From contig JAVEEC010000012.1 in NCBI GenBank assembly GCA_030840645.1, positions 1 through 64,000 on the forward strand: 64,000 bases of DNA. The letters run 5' to 3'. The notes under the pieces are model-generated. The model ran no database searches and was not told the origin of the DNA. It saw only the letters and a list, made by a program, of their open reading frames with translations. Positions 33,963 through 41,448 of this stretch are shown in pieces (position 1 is the stretch's first letter; each line of letters starts with the position of its first letter). A program made the translations under genes and the position numbers. The stretch comes from Frankiaceae bacterium. GTDB taxonomy: Bacteria; Actinomycetota; Actinomycetes; BP-191.

Positions 33963-35363
33963 TCAGTCGTTGTCGTCATCCGGCTGAAGTCCGAGCACGG
34001 ATCGCAAGGGTTCGTGGTTGTCGAGGTACGGGCTCCACCCGTCGAGGAACGGTCGCAGCGCCTGAGCGTCCGGCGGCGGGTCGTCCGGACCGGTGACCGA
34101 TCGTCGCAGTGGGTCGATGCCGTCGGCGTACGCCTCAGCCCAGATCAGCCAGGACTCCTCCGACGAAGTACGCGACGCACTGTCGTGATGTGTCGCTCGG
34201 ATCGCCGCGCAGTAGTCGCGGATATTAGATACATCGCTCCACGCGTCGACCTGTGCGCGGAGCGCGCTGGCTCGGTTGTGTTCGATCAGCCGCGCGTAGG
34301 CGCGCCGGATCGCCTCCCGGTGGCGCTTGCGTCTTTCGTCCTCCTGCCGTTGCCGGTCGAGTCGTCGCTCTTCGTCGTCTACTGCACGTGCCTCGATCTC
34401 TGCTAGGACGTGCGCGAGCCTGTCGTCGAGGCGCCAGCGCTGCCGGTCCGCCCATGCCGTGGGTCGTCCTCGCCCACTGCTGTCCAGGCTGATCTGCAAC
34501 TCGCCGTTCGGCAGGTAGTCGTACTCAGCAATGCGCATCCACGGCGAACGCTGCTTTTGTGCAAGTTCCTGCGTGGTCGGCACGTGCGGCGTTCGGGTTG
34601 CGAGCTCGCGTATCTGGACCGGATACGCGTGACCGTCGACGGCAACCGTCGCGACGGCATCGCCGCGATCCGTCAGGGGCGTGGCCACGTGACCGCGGCG
34701 TTCGGCTTCTTTGAACAGGGCGTCGAGGAGCCTCAGGGCTCTCGACCTTTCAGCTCGACTCACCCTGAGCCGGTCTGGCGCATCGCGTAGTGAAACGACC
34801 GCCGGGTGCGGCCTCACCAGTCGGTCCGACACGAGAATCGGTGTGAACGTCAGCGCAGTCTCGGTGTCCTCGCTCGCCACGAGCAGGATCGTGAGATCAC
34901 CATGATCCCGACCAGCGTGGCGCAGGACCTGCCCCTGCGGCACCAGCCCGGCGTCGACCGCCCGGTGGATCGCCGACCGCCACGCCGAGCGCGTCGGAGC
35001 ATCGGGATCCTTGATCACCAAGGTGCCGGCCGCATCCACAAGGCGCTTGACCAGATCGGTGGGCTCTATGCGCAGCGCGGGAGCAGGGCCGACCCGCGTC
35101 GCCGTGGTCCGTCCGGTTACCTTAGAAACTCGTCCGGCGGAGCCTTGTGGCATCGGATGCCCGTGCGCGAGGTAGTACCGACCTTCCTCGGTGATCTCGG
35201 CTGACCACCCCCCTGCCGTCCGCACGGTGCGGACGAGCTTCCGGCCCCGCAGCGCGTAGACCGTCGTGGCGAGCCAGTGCTCGCTGGACGTCACTGGCTC
35301 GCGACCGTCGGCGATGCGCTCCAGAAGTGCTCTTTGCCGCTCGTTGATCCGACCCGTCACCAC
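33963..35363 (-). CDS. Hypothetical protein with N-terminal winged-helix-like domain
   Basis: A 466-residue protein. Residues 1-70 (INERQRALLERIADGREPVT, VYALRGRKLVRTVRTAGGW, TEEGRYYLAHG) look like a winged helix-turn-helix. Residues about 95-290 form an alpha/beta domain with ILLVASEDTETALTFTPILV and VATVAVDGHAYPVQI. Residues 330-400 are a charged coiled coil (DEERRLDRQRQEDERRKRHR), and the C-terminus is acidic. No family with known function is recognised. It is the first gene inside the accessory segment next to the tRNA-Ser gene and is separated by 124 bases from the DndB-like operon on the same strand, so it may be an additional component. Confidence 0.7.
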   Translation of the reverse strand: MVTGRINERQRALLERIADGREPVTSSEHWLATTVYALRGRKLVRTVRTAGGWSAEITEEGRYYLAHGHPMPQGSAGRVSKVTGRTTATRVGPAPALRIEPTDLVKRLVDAAGTLVIKDPDAPTRSAWRSAIHRAVDAGLVPQGQVLRHAGRDHGDLTILLVASEDTETALTFTPILVSDRLVRPHPAVVSLRDAPDRLRVSRAERSRALRLLDALFKEAERRGHVATPLTDRGDAVATVAVDGHAYPVQIRELATRTPHVPTTQELAQKQRSPWMRIAEYDYLPNGELQISLDSSGRGRPTAWADRQRWRLDDRLAHVLAEIEARAVDDEERRLDRQRQEDERRKRHREAIRRAYARLIEHNRASALRAQVDAWSDVSNIRDYCAAIRATHHDSASRTSSEESWLIWAEAYADGIDPLRRSVTGPDDPPPDAQALRPFLDGWSPYLDNHEPLRSVLGLQPDDDND

Positions 35364-35647
35364 GCCGCGATCTTGCTACCGATGTGGGCCGCTCTGCATC
35401 GAGGTGGCGACCCCACGTAGCCTGGACTCGTTGAGGACGTCAAATCGCCGGAGGTGGGCTTCGCTCCCACCGCCAGCCCCGAGATAACCCCTCTCTGCGT
35501 CGTCAATGACCAGCTGCCGCCTCGTGTCGAGCATGGTTGCCACGCGACGGAGACGGCACGAGCGAAGCCAGGCGGACCGTCGGTGCTGTCGTGGTGCTGT
35601 CATGGGCGACGTGCCTGATGCATTCCCGCAGGTCAGAGCGTTGCACT

Positions 35648-35737
35648 TGGCGGTGGAGGTGGGATTTGAACCCACGGACGGCTTGCACCGTCACACGCTT
35701 TCGAGGCGTGCGCGCTCGGCCACTACGCGACTCCACC
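35648..35737 (-). tRNA. tRNA-Ser (anticodon CGA), with encoded CCA
   Basis: On the minus strand the acceptor stem GGTGGAG (35731-35737) pairs with CTCCACC (35652-35658), with discriminator G and an encoded CCA at 35648-35650. The anticodon loop CTCGAAA gives anticodon CGA (codon UCG). The long variable arm is typical of serine tRNAs, and the T loop is GTTCAAATC. Its 3' end is the sequence repeated at 3654 and 14449, so it is the probable integration target of the accessory DNA to its 3' side. Confidence 0.95.
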
Positions 35738-35764
35738 GCGGGGGAGCGTACCGGATGCGCGACG

Positions 35765-36250
35765 TCAGCCGGGCAGCCCGCGGTGCGGCCCGAAGAACGC
35801 CCTGAGCAGGGCGCCGCACTCCTCCTCGAGAACGCCGCCCACAACCGACGGGCGGTGGTTGAGCCGGGGATCGCGCACGACGTCCCACAACGACCCCACG
35901 GCACCGGCCTTCGGGTCGACGGCGCCGAACACCAGCCGGTCCACCCGCGCGAGCACCAACGCCCCCGCGCACATCGTGCACGGCTCCAACGTCACCACCA
36001 GCGCGCAGCCGGTCAGGCGCCACGAGCCGAGGGCGGCGGACGCCGCGCGCAGCGCAACGACCTCGGCGTGGGCGGTCGGGTCGTTGCGCAGCTCGCGTTC
36101 GTTGCGGCCCCGGCCGAGCACCTCGCCGGAGGAAGACACGACGACGGCACCGATGGGAACGTCGTCGTGCTCCAGCGCCGAACGCGCCTCGACCAACGCC
36201 GCCCGCATCGCGACGATGTCGGCTTCGGCAGGCGAACCGTACGGGCTCAC
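35765..36250 (-). CDS. tadA: TadA, tRNA-specific adenosine deaminase
   Basis: A 161-residue zinc deaminase starting at GTG. The catalytic motif is DPTAHAEVVALRAAS (H-A-E), and the zinc ligands lie in TLEPCTMCAGAL (P-C-x2-C). Both match TadA, which converts adenosine 34 of tRNA-Arg(ACG) to inosine. The start overlaps the stop of the preceding TadA-associated gene (GTGA). This is the first core gene beyond the tRNA-Ser boundary. Confidence 0.95.
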   Translation of the reverse strand: MSPYGSPAEADIVAMRAALVEARSALEHDDVPIGAVVVSSSGEVLGRGRNERELRNDPTAHAEVVALRAASAALGSWRLTGCALVVTLEPCTMCAGALVLARVDRLVFGAVDPKAGAVGSLWDVVRDPRLNHRPSVVGGVLEEECGALLRAFFGPHRGLPG

Positions 36251-36735
36251 CCCTCGCGGATCTGGTCGAGGGTGTCGGCGCAGCCGGCCTTCTCACAGAT
36301 CGCGGTGACGATGTCCGCGGGCAGCATGCCCTCGGTCGCGCAGAGCGCGACGAGCGCATCCGCCGATACGCCCAGCGAGGCAACGATCTCCGCGTCGCCC
36401 GCGACCTCGGCGTCCGGCCGGACGCCCTCGTCGTCGTCCTCATCCACCTCGACGTCCTCCGGCGGGGCGAGGTCCTCCATCACCAACGACGCCAGCGGCG
36501 ACGTGCCGACGGCCCGGTCGTCGGAGATGAACGTCCGCGGGTCGCCGTCGCCGTCGACGCGCACGATGGCGAGGTACTCGTCGTCCTCCTCGAGGAAGAA
36601 CAGCACCGTGGTGCCCTCGGCCACATCGCGCAGCAGCTCGACCAGGGTGTCGAGGTCCTCGACGTGCTCCATGTCGACCTCGCGGCCGTGCCATCCCTCG
36701 GGCGACCGGGCGAGTGCGGCGGCGAAGTACGGCAC
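36247..36735 (-). CDS. tRNA adenosine deaminase-associated protein
   Basis: A 162-residue acidic protein from GTG 36735 (MPYFAAALARSPEGWHGREV); the frame is open further upstream but that part is not family-like. It contains LVELLRDVAEGTTVLFFLEE, DPRTFISDDRAVGTSPLAS and an acidic patch VEVDEDDDEG. This is the actinobacterial TadA-associated family, always beside tadA but of unknown biochemical role. It is coupled to tadA by a GTGA overlap. The gene upstream (36808) is a paralogue. Confidence 0.85.
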   Translation of the reverse strand: MPYFAAALARSPEGWHGREVDMEHVEDLDTLVELLRDVAEGTTVLFFLEEDDEYLAIVRVDGDGDPRTFISDDRAVGTSPLASLVMEDLAPPEDVEVDEDDDEGVRPDAEVAGDAEIVASLGVSADALVALCATEGMLPADIVTAICEKAGCADTLDQIREG

Positions 36736-36807
36736 GGTGGCGCTCCGTCGGAGAGTAGATGCAGGAAGAGGATCGTAGGGAAGCCGGGACAATGCCGACA
36801 ACAAGGG

Positions 36808-37281
36808 TCAGTGGAAGACGGGCTCGACGACCCGCTCGTACGCCTCCGCGAAGCCGAGCCGGCGGGCGAGCAGCAGCAGCGTCTCGTCGGCGTACGCGTC
36901 CAGGTCGGACAGCAGCGCGCCCAGCTCCATCTCGTCCATCCCGAGGTCGCTGAAGATCGCGAGGTCGCCGGCGGGCCAGACGTCGTCCAGGTCGTCGTCA
37001 CCGGGACGCTCCAGGCCGAGGTGGTCCACGACCTCCGCCGCGAGGTCCCAGGCGACCGCGGCGGTCACGTCGGAGAGCAGGATCCGCGTCTCCTGGCCGA
37101 CCAGGCGGACGGCGACGAAGAACTCGTCGGCGACGTTCACGAGCCCGATCACCCCGCCGTCGCCGACCTGCTGGCGCAGCGCTGCCAGCAGCCCCGGGAA
37201 GTCGTCGACGAGGCGTTCCGGAAGGATCGACGCCTCCCAGACGCCTTCGACCCGCGAGACCACGACGGCGAAGTCGGCCAC
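36808..37281 (-). CDS. tRNA adenosine deaminase-associated protein, second copy
   Basis: A 157-residue acidic protein: FAVVVSRVEGVWEASILPER, FVAVRLVGQETRILLSDVTA, LERPGDDDLDDVWPAGD, LAIFSDLGMDEMELGALLSD. Its organisation (N-terminal beta strands, LLSD/ISDD block, acidic stretch, C-terminal helical domain with a conserved LG-hydrophobic pattern) parallels the gene at 36247, so the two are ancient paralogues. It lies 72 bases upstream of that gene on the same strand and is probably co-transcribed with tadA. Confidence 0.85.
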   Translation of the reverse strand: MADFAVVVSRVEGVWEASILPERLVDDFPGLLAALRQQVGDGGVIGLVNVADEFFVAVRLVGQETRILLSDVTAAVAWDLAAEVVDHLGLERPGDDDLDDVWPAGDLAIFSDLGMDEMELGALLSDLDAYADETLLLLARRLGFAEAYERVVEPVFH

Positions 37282-37338
37282 GGCAACCTCCTCGCCCTGA
37301 TCGTGTCAGACCGGCGGCGCCCGTGCCGACCACTGCGC

Positions 37339-38286
37339 TCACTCAGACGGCGCGACGAGGTCCGGGTCGGGTCCCGGCTCGGGTGACGAGGGCGCGCCGC
37401 GGGTGCCGCGCAACGACTGCGCCGCGCTGATCCCCGCGACGGCCCCCTCCGCGGCGGCGACCTGGATCAGCTGCATCCCCGGCGTCACGTCGCCGGCGGC
37501 GTAGACACCGGGCACGTTCGTCTCGCCGTTCTCGTCGACGAGCACGCACCCCTCGTCGGACAACGTCACCCCGAGCAGCTCCGCGAGCCCGCCGCGCGGC
37601 CGGTGCGCCACCGTGAAGAACGCCAGCTCGCACGGCACCTCCCCGTGCGTTCGCAGCCGCACCGCGCGGAGCCCGCCCCGCGGCCCGACGAACGACTCGC
37701 AGACGTCCTCGATGACGCGGACGCCGAACGACGCCAGCGTCGCGAGGTCCGAGCCGTCGCCGGGGAACGACCGCCCGTCGGTCACGATCGTCACCGACGC
37801 CGCCCAGTCCAGCAGGTTCAGGGCGAACGACGCGACGTACTCGTTCCAGCCGAGGACGACGACGTTGCGCCCCTCGGCCTCGTACCCGTCGCAGCTCGGG
37901 CAGTGGAAGACGCCGGCGCCGTAGTGGTCGAAGAACCCCTCGACCTGGGGGAACGCGTCCTCCACGCCGGTCGCGAGGATCAGCCGCAGCGCCGACTCCT
38001 CGACCCCGTCCACGGTCACGACAAACGCGTCGCCCGACACCCGCGCGGACGACACCGAGCCGGCACGCCGCGACGCGTACGGGTACGCCGCGAGCTGCTC
38101 GGACGCGGCCGCCAGCAGCTCGCCGGGCGACGCCGGGTCGCGGCTGAAGTAGCCGTGCGAGCTGTCGACCCACCGGTTGCGCTGCTGGCCCGCGTCGACC
38201 AGCAGGACGCTCCGCCGGTACCGCGCGAGCCAGGTCGTGGCCGTGATCCCGGCCGGCCCCCCGCCGACGACGATCGCGTCGTACAT
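37339..38286 (-). CDS. NAD(P)/FAD-dependent oxidoreductase, thioredoxin-reductase-like
   Basis: A 315-residue flavoprotein: FAD motif AIVVGGGPAGITATTWLAR (from residue 4), redox-active C-x2-C in FHCPSCDGYEAEG, NADPH-binding NVVVLGWNEYVASFAL, and C-terminal FAD motif GVYAAGDVTPGMQLIQVAAA. The size and CPSC position are those of short thioredoxin-reductase-like enzymes. The second dinucleotide motif has GWNEY rather than GxGxxA, suggesting altered nucleotide use. The start overlaps the recQ stop by TGATG. Confidence 0.9.
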   Translation of the reverse strand: MYDAIVVGGGPAGITATTWLARYRRSVLLVDAGQQRNRWVDSSHGYFSRDPASPGELLAAASEQLAAYPYASRRAGSVSSARVSGDAFVVTVDGVEESALRLILATGVEDAFPQVEGFFDHYGAGVFHCPSCDGYEAEGRNVVVLGWNEYVASFALNLLDWAASVTIVTDGRSFPGDGSDLATLASFGVRVIEDVCESFVGPRGGLRAVRLRTHGEVPCELAFFTVAHRPRGGLAELLGVTLSDEGCVLVDENGETNVPGVYAAGDVTPGMQLIQVAAAEGAVAGISAAQSLRGTRGAPSSPEPGPDPDLVAPSE

Positions 38287-39902
38287 CAGCCGGCCTGGAG
38301 CAGGCCGCGCTCGACGACGGCGGGCACCGAGAGCGTCTTGTACCCGACGGTGTCGAAGAGCACGACGACCCGGTCGTCCTCGTACCGCAGCACCTGGCCC
38401 GACCCCCACTCGGCGTGGGCGACGCGGGCGTTGACCGGGTACGGGCCGTCGACCGCGTCGATGTCGACACCCGCCGCGCACCGGTCGCAGTGCCCGCACG
38501 GCGCGCCGGTCTGCTCGCCGAAGTACGACAGCAGCATCCGGCCGCGGCAGCCCGCGCTCTCGGCGTACGCCCTGATCATGTCGACGCGCGACTGGTCCAC
38601 CGTCCGCCGCGTGTCCGCCTCGCGCTGCGCGTGCGTGACGACCTCCTCGACCGAGCAACGGTCCGGCAGCAGCCGCAACGAGCCCGTCGGGTCGACGCGC
38701 ACGAACCCCGCGTGTGTGAGCTGGCCCAGCACCGCCGAGAGCCGCGACGTCGAGAGCCGCGCCACCGAACGCAGCTCCCGCAGGTCGACAGGACCGTCTC
38801 CCCCCGCCGCCTCCAGCAGCAGGGCGACCCGGGTCAGCGGCTCCACGGCGACGCCGCCCGCCGCGAAGAACCGCCGCAGCCCGAGGTCCTCCTGCCGGTA
38901 GTAGAGGACGGCCTCCGAACGCAGCCCGTCCCGGCCCGCCCGCCCGACCTCCTGGTAGTACGAGTCGAGCGAGTCGGGGACGTCGTAGTGGAGGACGAAG
39001 CGCACGTTCGCCTTGTCGATGCCCATGCCGAACGCGGTCGTGGCGACGACGACGTCGAGCCGGTCCTCGACGAACGCGTCCTGCACCTGCCTGCGTTCGG
39101 CGGCCCTCATGCCCGCGTGGTAGGAGCCTGCGGACAGCCCGATCTCGGTGATCGCGGCGGCCAGCTCCTCGGCGCGGCGCCTGGTAGCGGCGTAGACGAT
39201 GCCCGGCTTCTCCTCGCCGGCGGCGCGCAGCACCAGCGCCTCGCGCTTCTGCTCCTCGGAGGTGAACGTCTCGACGTCGAGGAAGATGTTCGGCCGGTCG
39301 AAGCCGCGGACGACGACCTCGGGGTCGCGCATGCCGAGCCGCGCGACCAGCTCGTCGCGGACCGGCGGCGACGCGGTCGCTGTCAGCGCGAGGACGGTGG
39401 GGTGCCCGAGCGCCTCGACGACGGCGCCGAGCCTGAGGTAGTCGGGGCGGAAGTCGTGGCCCCACGCGCTGACGCAGTGTGCCTCGTCCACGACGAACAA
39501 CGACGGTTTCGCGGCCGCGATGTCGCGGACGACCTCCGGCGTCGCGAGCTGCTCGGGCGCGACGAACAGGAACTCCACGGAGCCGTCGATCAGCCCGCTG
39601 AACGCCGCCCGCCGCGCGACCGCGCCGACGTGGGAGTTGGCGGCGGCGACGCCGGCGACATCGAGCTCGCGGATCGCGGCGACCTGGTCGTACTGCAACG
39701 CGATCAGCGGCGAGACGACGACGGTCGGGCCGTCGAGCAGCAGCGCGGCGATCTGGTAGATCGCGGACTTGCCGGACCCCGTCGGCAGGACGGCCAAGGT
39801 GTCCCGCCCGGCGAGGACCGCGTCGAGGGCCGGGCGCTGCCCTGGCCGCAGCGCGGCGAAGCCGAACACGTCACGCGCGAGCCGGTCGACGTCGGTGGGC
39901 AC
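38286..39902 (-). CDS. recQ: RecQ-family ATP-dependent DNA helicase
   Basis: A 538-residue helicase from GTG 39902 ([20 protein letters not shown]); a TTG at 39953 would add an unconserved Arg/Pro-rich tail. Motif I is [12 protein letters not shown], motif [22 protein letters not shown], motif [11 protein letters not shown], and motif [15 protein letters not shown] zinc-binding [12 protein letters not shown] with CGHCDRC follows. The C-terminus ([33 protein letters not shown]) is a small Tudor-like DUF3553 domain instead of an HRDC domain. It unwinds DNA 3'-5' in repair. It is coupled to the flavoprotein gene. Confidence 0.93.
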   Translation of the reverse strand: MPTDVDRLARDVFGFAALRPGQRPALDAVLAGRDTLAVLPTGSGKSAIYQIAALLLDGPTVVVSPLIALQYDQVAAIRELDVAGVAAANSHVGAVARRAAFSGLIDGSVEFLFVAPEQLATPEVVRDIAAAKPSLFVVDEAHCVSAWGHDFRPDYLRLGAVVEALGHPTVLALTATASPPVRDELVARLGMRDPEVVVRGFDRPNIFLDVETFTSEEQKREALVLRAAGEEKPGIVYAATRRRAEELAAAITEIGLSAGSYHAGMRAAERRQVQDAFVEDRLDVVVATTAFGMGIDKANVRFVLHYDVPDSLDSYYQEVGRAGRDGLRSEAVLYYRQEDLGLRRFFAAGGVAVEPLTRVALLLEAAGGDGPVDLRELRSVARLSTSRLSAVLGQLTHAGFVRVDPTGSLRLLPDRCSVEEVVTHAQREADTRRTVDQSRVDMIRAYAESAGCRGRMLLSYFGEQTGAPCGHCDRCAAGVDIDAVDGPYPVNARVAHAEWGSGQVLRYEDDRVVVLFDTVGYKTLSVPAVVERGLLQAG

Positions 39903-39965
39903 GGGTGGTCGCGGCCCTTCCGGGAGGAGGCGGGTCGAACGCCGCCTACCCAACCTCGGCCGCGT

Positions 39966-40376
39966 CTACGCGGGCAGCTCGAACCAGACCGTCTTGCCGG
40001 GCGGCGTGGGCTCGACGCCCCAGGTGGCGGCGAGCATCGCGACCAGGCCGATCCCGCGGCCGGTCAGCCGCCCGCCGTCCCCGCCGCGCCGTCGCGGTGG
40101 CTGCGGTGCGTCGTCCACGACGGCGACCCGGACCGCCCCGCCATCGACCTCGACGTCGAGCCGCAACGGTGTCCGGGCGTGCACGATCACGTTCGTCACC
40201 AGCTCGCTGGTCAGCAGCACGGCCACCTCGGCGACGTCCAGCGTCACGAGGTCGCGTACCGAGTCCTGCACGAAACGTCGTGCCGCGCCAGCCGAGCGGG
40301 GCTCGGGCGCGAGGCGGACGGAGGAGTGCACGTCTTGGGTGTGTCCGATTTGGCGCTGGTCAAGAGCGCACCACAT
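39966..40376 (-). CDS. ATP-binding anti-sigma-factor-type kinase (HATPase)
   Basis: About 136 residues from ATG 40376; a later GTG (VHSSVRLAPEPRSAGAARR) would also give a complete domain. The N box VAVLLTSELVTNVIVHA, the G1-like VRVAVVDDAPQPPRRR and the G2 GGRLTGRGIGLVAMLAATWG are those of the SpoIIAB/RsbW-like ATPases that are abundant in actinobacteria. These bind or phosphorylate anti-anti-sigma factors. No cognate sigma factor or antagonist is adjacent. Confidence 0.85.
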   Translation of the reverse strand: MWCALDQRQIGHTQDVHSSVRLAPEPRSAGAARRFVQDSVRDLVTLDVAEVAVLLTSELVTNVIVHARTPLRLDVEVDGGAVRVAVVDDAPQPPRRRGGDGGRLTGRGIGLVAMLAATWGVEPTPPGKTVWFELPA

Positions 40377-40441
40377 CAGTGTCACTTCGCGCGACCGGTA
40401 ACTGGCGTGCGGGTAAGGCCGAAGCCGGGCAACCCGGACAC

Positions 40442-40648
40442 ATGGCAACGCGACGCGTACGGCGGACGATCCGCCGCTCGACCGGCGGCATCAACATCGC
40501 CGCCGACATCGACGCCGTGATCGCTACCGGCGACGGCGCCGGCACCACCTCGGTGGCGTCCTCGTCGCAGCGCTCGGTGGTCACGCAGACCCAGCAGCGG
40601 CGGACCGCTTCCGCGGCCGCCCACGACCGGACGAGAGGTGAGAGCTGA
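40442..40648 (+). CDS. Small basic peptide at the head of the peptide array
   Basis: A 68-residue peptide, MATRRVRRTIRRSTGGINIA then ADIDAVIATGDGAGTTSVAS and a Ser/Gln/Arg-rich tail. The first 14 residues are strongly basic. The stop overlaps the start of the next peptide gene (TGATG), so it is part of the same translation unit. Family unrecognised. The INIAADIDAVIA core recalls the NxAxPxNAAVA core of the three following peptides. Confidence 0.65.
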   Translation: MATRRVRRTIRRSTGGINIAADIDAVIATGDGAGTTSVASSSQRSVVTQTQQRRTASAAAHDRTRGES

Positions 40649-40857
40649 TGGCCGAGAACGAGGTCCGCGACGAGCTGACCGACGAGGAGCTGGAGCAGGA
40701 GGCCGGCGAGGAGCTGCCCGACCGCGAGGCGATGTCGTTGATCAACGCAAACCTCGCCGCTCCCGTGAACGCCGCCGTCGCCCTGAACGTCCTCAGCGAC
40801 AACTCGACGGCGTACGCGAACGCCGAGCAGTCCGCCCACATCACCCAGTCCACCTGA
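40648..40857 (+). CDS. Precursor-like small peptide 1 (ELPDREAMSL motif)
   Basis: A 69-residue peptide. An acidic leader (EVRDELTDEELEQEAG) leads to the motif EELPDREAMSLINANLA, followed by PVNAAVALNVLSDNSTAYAN and a tail AEQSAHITQST. Two close paralogues follow at 40878 and 41123. The conserved block in all three is E-E-L-P-D-R-E-A-M-S-L then N-x-A-x-P-x-N-A-A-V-A-x-N-V-L-S-D. The acidic leader plus conserved motif plus short core suggests a processed or exported peptide, although no modification enzyme other than the downstream PqqD-like/M50 protein is visible. Confidence 0.75.
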   Translation: MAENEVRDELTDEELEQEAGEELPDREAMSLINANLAAPVNAAVALNVLSDNSTAYANAEQSAHITQST

Positions 40858-40877
40858 GACCCGCGAAGGAGCCACTC

Positions 40878-41117
40878 ATGGCGAAGGACCAGACGGACCA
40901 GACGCAGGACCAGGTCGACCTCACCGACTCCGAGATCGAGCAGGAGACGGGCGAGGAGCTGCCCGACCGCGAGGCGATGTCGCTCATCAACGCGAACCTC
41001 GCCGTCCCGGTGAACGCCGCCGTCGCCGCGAACGTTCTCTCCGACGGCTCGACCGCGTACGCGGACGCGACGCAGGCCCCGAACATCGACCAGTCGATGC
41101 TGAACGGTGGGGGTTGA
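40878..41117 (+). CDS. Precursor-like small peptide 2 (ELPDREAMSL motif)
   Basis: A 79-residue paralogue: acidic Gln/Asp-rich N-terminus (AKDQTDQTQDQVDLTDSEIE), then EELPDREAMSLINANLA, PVNAAVAANVLSDGSTAYAD and a tail ending SMLNGGG. It has a GAAGGAG ribosome-binding site 8 bases before ATG. The N-terminus is longer than in peptide 1, and the tail differs, so the leader and end vary while the centre is fixed. Confidence 0.75.
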   Translation: MAKDQTDQTQDQVDLTDSEIEQETGEELPDREAMSLINANLAVPVNAAVAANVLSDGSTAYADATQAPNIDQSMLNGGG

Positions 41118-41122
41118 TTTTC

Positions 41123-41341
41123 ATGGGTGAGATCCGTGACGAGAACGACGTCACCGACGTGACCGACGCCGAGATCGACCAGGAGACCGGTGAGGAGCTG
41201 CCTGACCGCGAGGCCATGTCGCTCCTCAACCTCAACGTCGCCGCCCCGATCAACGCCGCCGTCGCCGCGAACGTGCTGTCCGACAACTCGGTCGCGTACG
41301 CGAACGCGGAGCAGACGGCGGACATCACGCAGTCGACGTAG
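41123..41341 (+). CDS. Precursor-like small peptide 3 (ELPDREAMSL motif)
   Basis: A 72-residue paralogue from ATG 41123: MGEIRDENDVTDVTDAEIDQ, then EELPDREAMSLLNLNVA, PINAAVAANVLSDNSVAYAN and tail AEQTADITQST, nearly the same tail as peptide 1. It follows peptide 2 by 5 bases. A hairpin (41358-41427) separates it from the membrane protease gene, which may set a different expression level for the peptides. Confidence 0.75.
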   Translation: MGEIRDENDVTDVTDAEIDQETGEELPDREAMSLLNLNVAAPINAAVAANVLSDNSVAYANAEQTADITQST

Positions 41342-41357
41342 TTCCCTCAGATCACGA

Positions 41358-41427
41358 CCGGGTGGGCGTACCCGGCCCGCTAGGGCTCGTTCCGAGCTTT
41401 AGTCGCGGGCCGGGCACGCCCACCCGG
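41358..41427 (+). terminator. Long hairpin between peptide array and metalloprotease
   Basis: Arm 41358-41380 is complementary to 41405-41427 over 23 positions with a single mismatch (T:G pair), enclosing a 24-base loop. The stem is GC-rich, but no T tract follows, so it could be a partial terminator, an attenuator or an mRNA-stabilising structure. It lies 16 bases after the peptide 3 stop and 22 bases before the protease start, the right place to reduce read-through. Confidence 0.7.
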
Positions 41428-41448
41428 CCTGACCAGACTGGAGCGCCC

